This document shows positions 28,267-40,200 of a DNA stretch of 64,000 nt, piece after piece; position 1 is the stretch's first letter; each line of letters begins with the position of its first letter. The position numbers were made by a program, and so were the translations under genes. The notes under the pieces are model-generated. The model did not search any database, was not told where the DNA came from, and saw only the letters and a list, made by a program, of their open reading frames with translations. Origin of the DNA: Sinomicrobium weinanense (GTDB lineage Bacteria > Bacteroidota > Bacteroidia > Flavobacteriales > Flavobacteriaceae); NCBI RefSeq assembly GCF_018863395.1, contig NZ_JAHKRR010000012.1:1-64000 (forward strand). The letters are read 5' to 3'.

Positions 28267-31200
28267 TTAATTCATTAAAGAAGGCTTTATGTTCCTGAGG
28301 GCATGCAATGATTTTCCCTGTTTTTCTTTTTTTCTCTTATCGGACCTTTCTGCCAATTCCAGCTCCAGTTGCGTGATCTTTATCTCCGGATTATGGGCAA
28401 TGATCCCCGACAAGGTTTTAAAGTCGGAAATGAATTTCTCCACAGTGGAGCGTTTAAACAGATCAGTACGGTATTCCATATTGCATACAAGTTTGTTTCC
28501 GTCCCGTGTTATGGCTAGGACAGTTTCGTATTTGGCCCCTGCCCGATGTAACTGAAGTTCTGAAACTTCCACTTTATTTTCGAGGATCTGCCGTTTGCTG
28601 TAACTGTCCCCAGAAAGATCGTTATATACAAACCTGGACTGAAAAACAGGGGTGGTACCCGGAATGCGCCTGGGTTGAAGGTCCCGTAGCAGCAGGTTGA
28701 AAGGCAATTGGCCATGAACGAGATCTTCCTGAATATTGCTGCTGTTTTCTGCAAGTTGCCGGTTAAAATCCAATGTCTTATTTAATGTGGCCCTCAGGGC
28801 TATATTGTTCACAAAAAAGCCGATTATATCCTGGATATCTTCCCTGTACCGACCTGCCATGGAAGTACCTAAAACAATGTCGTTCTGCCTGGTGATAAAA
28901 CTGAGTAGCAGTCCATATATCGTAAAAAGTACTGCAAAGAGGGTAGTTTCCTGCTCCCTGGCTATGGCTTCGAGCAAAGCAGTTTCTGTCTCATCGATAT
29001 GAAAATCGATATTGTCGCCCTCAAAAGAGGTTTTTTGTGGTCTTTCGAAATCAATCGGGAGGTCGAGCAAAGCGGGAGCATCGTTCAACCTATGCCTCCA
29101 GTATTCCAGCAATCGCTCAAGGCCGTCCTCTTCAAGACGTTTGTTCTGCCAGGCTGCGAAGTCTTTGTATTGTACTGGCAGGGGAGCTATTTTATTAACA
29201 GTACCTTCCGTTAACCCGTGATAAAAGGCCAGAACATCCTGTAAAAGAACCTCCATAGACGAGCCATCGGATATGATGTGATGCATATTCAGTAACAATA
29301 TCCGCTCGCCGGGGGCCACTTTTATCAACACCACCTGAAAAAGAGGATCTTCTGAAAGATCAAAAGTGTGTTCCGCTTTTTTATGAACATACTCCAGGGC
29401 CTCTTTTTCCGGGTTTTCCCTGGTACTGTAATCCAGTATTTCCACCCGGAAAGGGAAATCTTCGAGGCTATGGATAAACTGTACCGGCACTTCGTTGACC
29501 GCTTTAAAATTGGTTCTCAGGCTTTCATGCCTTTTAACGACCTGTTTAAATGCTTCTTCCAGTATATCCTGGTCAATATCCCCTTTCAGCCTATGTGCCG
29601 TAGAGATGTTGTATGCCGCATTCCTCCCTTCGAACTGCTCCACGGTCCAAAGGCTTTTTTGCGCAAACGAAAGCTCATAATGTTCCTGTTGCCCCAATAA
29701 CGGTATGGCTTCGTAGTTCATGGGATTGCTACTTGTGACTATTTTTGCCAGATCGCCGAGTACAGGATTGCGGAAGATTTCCCGGAGGTCAATATCGGTA
29801 GAGAATTCCTTGTGAATACTATTGAGCAGTTTTGCTGCCTTGAGGCTATGCCCTCCCCGATCGAAAAAGTTGTCAGTAAGGCTTACCTGCTCCACTCCCA
29901 ATACTTCCTTGTAAAGACGGGCCAGTTTTTCTTCTTCCGGGGTCATTGTCGCTACATCCATATTTTCCTTCCCTGTAGAAGAAGAAGGAGCAGGCAGGGC
30001 CTTCAGGTCGGCCTTTCCGTTGGGGGTCAGTTTTATGGTGTCGAGCTGCATAAAGCAGGCAGGGATCATATATGCAGGCAGCAGTTTTGCCATATAGGTT
30101 TTAACGGCTTCCGTGTCTAACCGGGCCCGGGCAGTAAAATAGGCCACTAATTGTACTTCCCCTCCTGCGGTATTGAAAGTGCTTATAATGGCTTTCTCTA
30201 TTGCGGGATGCTGTTGCAAAGCGTATTCTATCTCCCCGGGTTCTATACGGTAGCCACGTATTTTTAACTGCGTATCCTTTCGCCCCATAAAACTTATAGT
30301 ACCATCTTCGTTCCAGCATCCCAGGTCGCCGGTACGATAAAGTTTCTCCCCGGGTTCAAAAGGGTGGTCGTCAAACTTTTCGGCGGTGAGTTTTTCCCGG
30401 TTAAGATAGCCTCTCGAAAGGCCGTCGCCTCCCAGGCAGAGCTCTCCTTTTACCCCTATGGGCACAAGTTGGCCGGATGCTCCCAATATAACTACTGTGC
30501 TATTGGCTACCGGCCTGCCTATGGGAATATCGTATTCATAAAGATCATCAACCTGGTGGCATACCGAAAAAGTGGTGTTTTCCGTAGGCCCGTAACCATT
30601 AATGACCTTTAACCCCGGAAAGGCTGTCTTTACCTTGTTGATATGCACAGGCGAAAGCCTGTCTCCCCCAACCAGGAGGGTCTTTAAGGGGGCGAAAACA
30701 GAGAGGTCCGTATCGGCTAGGTGGTTGAACCAGGATGCTGTAAACCAGATGGTAGTGATACTGTGACCTGCCAGGGCCTGCTTGAGGTGCCGGATATCGA
30801 GAAGTTCTCTTTGCGGAAGCAGGTACAGCGTTCCCCCGTTGAGCAGCATTCCCCACATTTCAAACGTAGTGGCATCGAAAGTGGGGGCGCCGGTAAGCAA
30901 CAAACTGTCATCCCCGCCCAGCTGAATGTAATTGGTGTTCTTTACCAGGCGTACTACATTGCGGTGCATGACCATAACTCCCTTGGGTTCTCCTGTGGAA
31001 CCTGAAGTGTACATAATATAAGCCAGGTTTTCGGGGGAAAGGGCTACAACCGGGGACTTGCCGGGATACTTCTTCAATTCGTCCTGCAATTCAGAAAGGT
31101 TTATAACAGGGCAGTTTCCGAAGCCGGGGTATTCCGCCAGAGTCCTGCCGTCCGTAAGCACCACTTTTGCCGCCGTATCGGAAAGCATATGCCTTATTCT

Positions 31201-34200
31201 TTTTTCCGGGGCTTCGCTGTCCAGGGGAACATAACACCCGCCAGCCTTGAGTATTCCCAGGATAGTTATTGCCGTCCAGATATTGTTATCCGTGCAACAC
31301 CCTATCCTTTCTTCGGGTTGAAGGGCAAAGTTCTCTATGAGATAATGTGCCACCCTATTGGCCATGGCGTTCAGTTCGCCATAGGTAAGCGTTTGCTCTC
31401 CCGCACATACAGCGACAGCACCTGGTGTTTTCTCCACCTGCTCTTCAAAAAGTGCTGTAATGGTATGCTGGCGGGGATAGTCTTTTTGTTCGTTGAAGGT
31501 GTGGAGCAGTTGCTCTTTTTCTTCCGCATTTAAGATCTCCAGCTGCCCGAGAGGTTTCTTTTCATCCTTTACGATTTGCGTTACCAGTTGCAGGTAATGC
31601 CCCAGCATGCGTTGCATCCTCATTTCTGTAAAAAGATCGGTGCTGTATTCAAGGTTCAATACCAGGCTGTCCCCTGCCTCCCTGAATTCAAAAGAAAAAT
31701 CGAATTTACTGGTAGTGTTTTCCAACTGCATTTCAGTAAGCCAAAGATCTCCCTGCTGTTTTTCGGGATCGTTTGCGGGGTCGACCCACGAGATCACCAC
31801 GTCAAAAAGAGGTGCCCGGCCGGGGGTATAGTCGATATTCAGGTCTTCCACAATGCGGTCGAACGGGTATTCCTGGTGCGTGTAGACTTCCAGTATGGCT
31901 TCCCGGGCCTGCATTAACAGCTCTTCAAATCCTTTGTCCGGGTCAAATTCCGTACGCAGGGGCAGTGTGTTGACATAAAAACCTATCTGTTCCGAAAGGT
32001 CGGGGTGTTCCCTGCCTGCAACCGGTGTCCCGACGATGAGGTCTTTTTGCCCGGTATAGTGATACAGCAATGCTTTTACGGTGGCGGCCAGCATCATAAA
32101 AAAGGTAGTTTCTTTTTCCCTGGCATAATTTTTAAGCATCGCCGTGAGTTCCCTGTCCAGTTTCAGGGACAGGGTCTTACCCCGGTACGAAGAACGGGAC
32201 GGGCGTATATGATCTGTCCTGAGGTCGAGCACCGGCAATTCCCCTTTCCCCAGCTTGTTGTTCCAGTATGCTTTTGTTTCCTGCATTTTATCACCTTCCA
32301 GGCGCTGTTTCTGCCAGGCCGCAAAATCCTTATACTGAACCGCTAAAGGTTGCTTTGTGCCTCCCTGGTAATAATGCATCACCTCATCCATCAGTACCCG
32401 GACAGACCAGCCATCTGAAATGATATGATGCATGTTGAAGAACAGCACCGTATCGCCTGCCGTGGTCCTTATAAACTTAACCCGGAAAAGCGGTGCCCTT
32501 TGCAGGTCGAACCCTTTTTCAATATCCCTGGAAATGATCTCTTTAGCCCTGGCCTGTGCATCTTCTTCCTTACTGAGATCGGTATATTCCATGGCCAATG
32601 CCACCTGGTCCGGTGATAGTACTTTTTGTACGGGATCGCCTTTCACTGCAAAAAATACTGTCCTGAGGCTTTCGTGCCTGTGTAATAGTTTTTGCAGGGC
32701 GGCCTCTAATAATTTACCCTTTACCGGCCCCCTGATATGAAAGGCTCCCGGCATGGTGTAGGTTGTTTGTTCTTCGGTGAACTGATCCTGTCTCCACAGT
32801 CTTTTTTGCGACGGGGACAGCTCGTAGTATTCACGCTCTTCTATTCCGGGTATCATTGATAACCGGTCTTGTGTAGCGGATTCTACCAGGATAGCCTGCG
32901 AAGCTATGGTCGTTGCTGTAAAGAGTGATCTTATTTCCAGTTTCACCCCCATTTCCTTCTGTATCCGGAAAATGAGTTCACTGGCTTTAAGGGAATGCCC
33001 TCCCAGATTGAAAAAATTGTCAGTAGTACTAATCTCTTCCCTGCCCAGTACCTGCTGCCACAGTACCAAAAGCTGTTTTTCGACTTCTGTTTTCGGGGAG
33101 ACGATCCCGGTTGCCTTTGTTTTAACATTCCAGCCATGTAATGCCTTTCTGTCTATCTTGCCATTCAGGGTGCGGGGCATTTTATCCAGGTGCACAAAAT
33201 TGTCCGGCATCATATAGGCGGGAAGCCGGCTTAGCAAAAATTCCTGGAGGTCCTGTACTTTTACAGGAGCATATGTTGTATAGAAGGCCATAAGTGCCTC
33301 GGCAATCTTTTCGTTTTCCCTGCCTTTTGCGATCACGGCAATATCGCGGATGGCTTTGTGTTTTTCCAGAGTTCTTTCTATCTCTCCGGGTTCAATGCGA
33401 TGGCCCCGTATTTTTACCTGGTGGTCCTTTCTTCCCTTAAATTCGAGCAATCCGTCGGGTGTCCACCTGCCCAGGTCGCCGGTGCGATACATCCTCATTC
33501 CGGGTTCAAAGGGGTTTTCTATAAATTTTTCCCTGTTGAGTTCCTGCCTGTGCAGGTAGCCCCCGGCCACTCCTTCTCCTGAAAGGCATATTTCACCTAC
33601 GGCCCCGAGGGGGAGTAATTGTAAATCTTCGCTCAGGATATAGGCCTTGGTGTTGGCAATGGGACGGCCTATGAGAACAGGGTTTTCCTCTCCTGTAAGA
33701 CGGTAAACCGTACTATAGGTGGTGTCCTCGGTTGGTCCGTACAGGTTTCGCAATTCCATACGGTTGCCATCGAGTTCCTGTAGCAGTTTTCGGGGAATTT
33801 CTTCCCCGGCCATATTTATTGCGGTGACATGGCCCAGGTCTGCCTCTTCCCGGACAAGCCTCTGTACAACAGAAGGTACGGTATTGATCAATACCTTTTC
33901 ATCGTTTTGGAGATATTCCCTGATATAAAGTCCAGACGGTAATATTCTTACTGATCTTCCTGCGTACAGGGGAAAGAACAGCTCAAAAACAGAAAGATCA
34001 AAACAGATGGAGGACACGGCATACACGATATTAAAATCGGTATCTGCAAACTCCTCCCCGGCCCAGTGCAAAAATGCTGCTACATTTTTATGGGAAATCA
34101 CAACCCCTTTGGGTTCACCGGTAGAGCCCGAGGTATAGATAAGATATGCCGTATCATCGGGTCCGTGCAGTGGCTCCGGGTTTTCGGAAGGGTATTTATT

Positions 34201-37200
34201 AAAGGAAATACTCTTCCCGGAATCATAAATAAGGTGCGGGATGTTATTTTCTCCGAGTTCGTCCGCGGGGTCTTTATCGGTAATAACAAGATCCAGTCCG
34301 CTGTCCCTGATAATATATGCTTTCCGTTCCCGGGGGTATGTGGGGTCTATGGGGACATAGGCCGCACCGGATTTGAGAATTGCCATCATGGCGGTAAGCA
34401 TATCGGGCGAACGGTCCATCATTACCCCTATAAATTTACCGGGCCCTGCATTGTACTTCTCCCTGCAATATGCTGCAAGCCGGTTGGCCCTTTTGTTCAG
34501 GCTGTCGTAACTTAATTCCCCTTCCTCATAAACCACTGCGGTACTCCCGGGACTACGGGCTGTCTGTATTTCAAACAAGTGGGGAAGTGCAGGGCCTTCG
34601 GGGTATATTTTCCTGGTATCATTAAAGACCTTCAGTTGTTTTTGCCTTTCGTCTTCCGGGATGATATTCACTTCTCCTATTACGGTTTCCGGGCTGGCGG
34701 CCATGATATCCATGATCCTTTCGTAATACCGCACAAAACGAAGTATGGTGTTATTGTTGAACAGGCCTGTATTGTAGTCGCATTCCAGGAAATATCCTCC
34801 ATCGCCATGAAGGGTAATATCAAAAATAAGTTCATAGGCCGTATGTGCTATGGCCTTCGGAAGTATGTGAGACTGCAATCCTTTTAGTTCGGGAGAAACC
34901 AAGTTGGCAGGATTCAGGTTGAAAAGTGTAGAGACCACGGGCGGCCTGCTAAAATCATTGCCCGATTGCATTTTACTGATAAGCTGGGCCAGGGTAAAAT
35001 CTGCATTCTCAAAACCGTTTATCAACTGTTTTCGCACTGTTTTCAGTAGCTGGAGTAATGTTTGTTCCGCTTCTACATTGATCCTTATGGGCAGTACATT
35101 TGCACAATAACCGATGGCAGTGGCATCTTCGTCAAATTCCCGCCCCATTACAGGGATCCCAATGACCAGGTCTTTCTGCCCGGTAAGTTTATGCAACAAT
35201 ACGGTGTAAGCGGTGAAAAAGGTCATAAAGGGCGTACCCCCCCTTTCTTTTCCCATATGAAGAAACCGCTCACTCTGTGTTCTGCCAAGGGATATAAGCC
35301 TGCTCTTTCCCCGGTATTCCTTAATGGCGGGGCGGGGCCTGTCTGTGGGCCATTCCAGTGCAGGGGGTGTGGAACTGAATACATTCATCCAGTATTGTTC
35401 CTGGGCCTTTATACGCTCTGAGCTCAGTTTGGCATTTCTTCGCTGCATACATTCCCTGAACTGGAAAGGCGGAGGGCCATCCCAGCTTGTTCCCTCAGCC
35501 AGGCTGTTATATATTTTGCCCAACTCGCCCGAGAGCACTCCTAACGACCAGCCATCACATATAATATGATGTGCTACCAATGACAGCATATAATTTTCAT
35601 TACCGGTCTTTAACAAACCTGCCCGAAAGAGAGGACCGTGTTCTATATTAAATGGCTTCCGGACCATATTTTTTTGCCATTTTATGACGGTCTGTTCTTT
35701 TTCCTCCCCTTGAAGGTTACTATGATCTTCTTCCGAGAAATCCAACTGCAGACTTTCGTGGACCACCTGGCAGTCTCCCCCGGCACTAAAGGTGGTACGC
35801 AGGGCCTCATGACGATCTACGATAAGCTGTAAAGCCATTCGCAGGGCCTTAACATTAAGCTTTCCTTCCAGGCCTATGGTCACGGGCATATGATAGGCCA
35901 TAGCCCCTTCTTTGTCCATTTGGCCCAGTACCCACAACTGGCGCTGACTTTCGGACAGCGGAAAACTTCCGGGAGGGATTTCTGCCTGAACTAAAGTATT
36001 GCCACGGGATCCGGTCCCGTTCTTTCCGGTATATTCCCTGTATAAATGAGGTATTTTCCCGTTAGCACCGGGATTATTCCCCTCAGGTGGGTCTCCTCCT
36101 CCGGATTCGGGGAAAAATCCGCCCGCGATCATGTCTTCTATCGTTTCCCGCACCTTTTCTATCACCGTTTCGACATCCTCTTCGGTATGAGCAGCGGATA
36201 AAAAGTTGATCCTTCGCTCCCAGGTATATACTCCTTTGGAGATGAGCGTATAGAAAAAGATATCCATTTCTATGGGTTGCAGCAGCGAATTGTATTTGCC
36301 ATAGGGCTCAAAACGGAACAGGGAACCGAAATGTGCGATCCTGATCGTAATATTTTTGCTTTCAAAAAATGTGTTTACCGCGGTGGCCAGCCTATCGGTC
36401 ATACGATTTACCCTTTCACAAAGGGCGTGTCCTTCGGCTTTTATTCTCAACAATACTGCCTTGGCTGCAACCATGGCCAACGGATGTTTACAAAAGGTCC
36501 CTCCGAAAAGGGTCATCTGGGTTGCCGGATAGGAGCTATCGCCATACTGCCACCATCCACCGTCGATCTTATTGAGATACTTGCTGCTTCCGGCAATGAT
36601 CCCGATGGGCATCCCTCCCCCGACGATCTTGCCGTAAGTGGTTATATCTGCCCTGATCCCAAGCATGCCCTGTACCCCGCCGGGATGGCTCCTGAAACCG
36701 GTAATGATCTCATCCAGGATCATGGCTACCCCGGTACGCTCGGTAATTTCGCGTAATTTCAGTAAAAAGGCTTCCGGAAAATGCCCCGGCCTCCTGCTCT
36801 GTACCGGCTCTACCATAACGGCTGCAAGTTCATCGGCATGTTCTTCTATATACCTGAGCGACTCTTCACTACCATAGTTTAGCGGTACGATGTCTTCTAC
36901 CATACCAGCCGTAGTTCCGGGAGCTACAGGGATAGCGTATATAGCGTTCCCTTCCTGTACGGATTCCGCCAGGTAACCATCAAAGGTGCCGTGGTAAAAG
37001 CCTTTGAAAATGACAATCTTTGTTTTCCCCGAGGCTGCCCTGGCTATTCGCATAGCGTTCATCACGGCTTCTGTGCCTGTGTTGGAAAAGGCTACTCTCT
37101 CTGCGCCTGTTATTTCGCGGATAAGCCCTGCTACTTCTCCTGCCAGGTCTGATTGTACTGCAAGTTCAAACCCTTCTTCCAGCTGTGTTCTGACAGCTTT

Positions 37201-40200
37201 TTTTACAAAATCGGGGCTATTGCCGAAGAAGTTTACGCCAAAACCCAGGGCCAGGTCTATGTACTCGTTGCCATCTATATCCCAAAAGCGGGAACCGGAA
37301 GAACGTTCGGCGACAATCTGGTAAATAAGTTCCTTAATAGCCAGCCTGAACCCCAGGGAACCTATCCAGTCGGAAAGGACACCCCTGTGCTGCTGCGCAT
37401 ATGCCTTGGAGCCAGCGGTCTTTATATTATAATTCCGAATAAGTTCTGCCAGGTATTGCTGCTGCTTTCCGGTCAGCTCCCTGTCTTCCTTTAGCCTTAT
37501 GGCATTGAACCTGCTTGTATCCCCTGCTGCCGAATGTTTTGCTTTGTTATTGCCCTTTTGGGGAGCAAAGTGCTTATTTTGCTGATGTTGTACCGGGGCA
37601 AGGTCTTCTTCTACAGTATCCTTTCCGTAATTTTTGATCACTTCCATCTGGGCCATCATGGTCTGCTGCATCACATCCATCTGCTTCATCAGCAAGGCTT
37701 GTATATCCCCATTCCCGTTAAAATGTACGGAAGTTTCGCCGGTCTGAGGCTCCATACGGGATGAAGGCTCGGGTTGTGGTTGTGGCTCCGGCCCTGGTTC
37801 CGGGGCCGGTTGTTGGTCTGCAATGTAGCGGGACAATGCGTCCAATGTGGAAAGTTCTTCAAACAGTTCGCTGATCTTAAGCGTAACACTGTATTTCTTT
37901 TCGATCTTCTTCAGAGCTTCTACCAGTACAATCGAGTCTGCTCCCATTTCAATGAAGGACATCTGGTCGTCGAGACCGGAAGGGTCTTCATGAAGGATCT
38001 CCCCCAGTATCTCTCTCAGGGAATGGAGTACCCCGGCTTTTAAAACACTGTTTTTCCCGGGTGTCATTGAAGTAATGTCAGTGCTCTTACGAACCGGCTG
38101 TTCATTCTTTTCCGGCCTACTTTTTATTTCTCTTTTAAACCAATAACTCTTCTTCTGGAAAGGATAAGCAGGAAGGAGTACCCGTTGATGGTCCCGTAAA
38201 CTATAGAAACCATCCCAGTCTATGGTAAACCCTTCATTGTAAACATTGACCAACTGTTCTAAAATATACTTCTGTCCGGAAGCCTTGGGGTGTATGCTGG
38301 TTGCCCACAATTTATTTTCAGTACCGGTATAATTTCTCATCATGGCCATAAGGCTCGGAGTAGGCCCTGCTTCGATATACAAGCCTGCCTGTTCTTTTTC
38401 CAGGGCCTGTACACTTGGGTAGAAATAAACAGGAGACAGTATGTGTTTACACCAGTAATCTGCGGTGGCTATCTCATCGCCAGCTATTTCCCCTGTAAGA
38501 TTGGAGATGACCTTTAACCGGGGGGGCGAATAACTGATCTTTTCCGCTTCTTTCCTGAATTCTTCCAGCATGGGCTTCATCAAAGCGGAGTGAAATGCGT
38601 GGGATACCTCCAGTTCTTTTGTCCTTGTTCCCTGTGCTTCAAAGTGAGCCGCGACCTGCTTTACACTTTCCATTTCTCCCGAGATCACGGTAAGTTCCGG
38701 GCCGTTAATTGCAGCTACGGCCACTTTTCCCGTATAACTTTTCAACACTTCGAGCACCTGGTCCCCGGCCTGGAAGATCGCAGCCATTCCTCCGCCTCCG
38801 GGGAGTTGTTGCATAAGGCGTCCCCTTGTGGCTATCAGCCGCAGTGCATCGTCGAGTTCAAAAACCCCGGCCAGACATGCTGCCACGTATTCACCTACGC
38901 TATGTCCCAATAACACCGTGGGCTTTATTCCCCAGGACCTCCATAGCTCGGCCAGGGCATATTCTACGGCAAACAGGGCAGGTTGGGTATAAGCGGTTTG
39001 ATGAACAAGACCGGCATATTGTTCATCGAATAAAATGTCCTTTAAAGGAATATCCATATGTTCTTTTAGCACATCATGACAATGATCCAGTACTTTTCTG
39101 AACACGGGCCGGGTATCGTAGAGTTCCTTGCCCATGCCAAAATACTGGGAGCCCTGACCGGTAAACAACATGGCCGTTTTATGGTTCTGTTCTGTAGTAC
39201 CGGGATAAGGGATAGCCTGGTCTCCCGTAAGTTTATCCAGGGCATTCGCAGCTTCTTCTTTTGAGACTACGACAAAAGCAGCCCTGTACTGAAAATGGTC
39301 TCTCTTACTGTTGGCCGTATAGCAAATATCACCGAGTTTATCGGGGGAGTGCTGTAGGAACCGGGAAAATTCCAGCGCTTTTTCCCTAAGGGCAATTTCA
39401 CTTTTAGCGGAAATGGCCAGGATATGAGGGCCATATTCTTCCCCTGTTACTTTCTTTATCTTCGGGGCTTCTTCTACAATAATATGGGCATTGGTGCCGC
39501 TGAAACCAAAGGAGCTTACCCCTGCCCTTCGTATACGGCCGTTGGATCTCCAGGGCCTGATATCACGGGGGACTTCCAGGGAGATCTCATTCCATGAGAT
39601 GCCGGGATTCGGTGTTTTAAAGTGGATTGGAGGCACCAATTCTTCTTTTTGCAGGGACATGACCGCCTTTATTAAACCCGCCACTCCCGCGCATGCCTCC
39701 AGGTGGCCTATATTGGTCTTTAGTGCTCCCAGGACCAGGGGGGTGTTTCCGGGGCGGTCTTTTCCATATGTTCTTGCCAGGGCATTGGCCTCAATGGGAT
39801 CGCCGAGGGCTGTCCCTGTGCCGTGAGTTTCCACATAGTCCACATCCCCTGATCTCAGGTTGGCAGAAGCCAGCGCTTTTTCGATCAGTTTTTCCTGTGC
39901 CCTGCCGTTGGGTACGGTAAGTCCGCCACTGGCCCCATCCTGGTTTATGGCCGATCCTTTAATGGTTGCGAAAATAATATCGTTATCGGCCAGGGCGTCA
40001 GAAAGTTTTTTGAGCACTACTACAGCACACCCTTCACCCCTTACTATGCCGTCGGCTTCCGCGTCGAAAGCGCTGCACCTGCCGTTGGCCGACAACATTC
40101 CCATACGCGACATCCCTATGGACGATACCGGGGAAAGGAGGAGATTTACACCTCCGGCCACTGCCATGCCGCAATCTCCCTGGCGTATGGCCTGACAGGC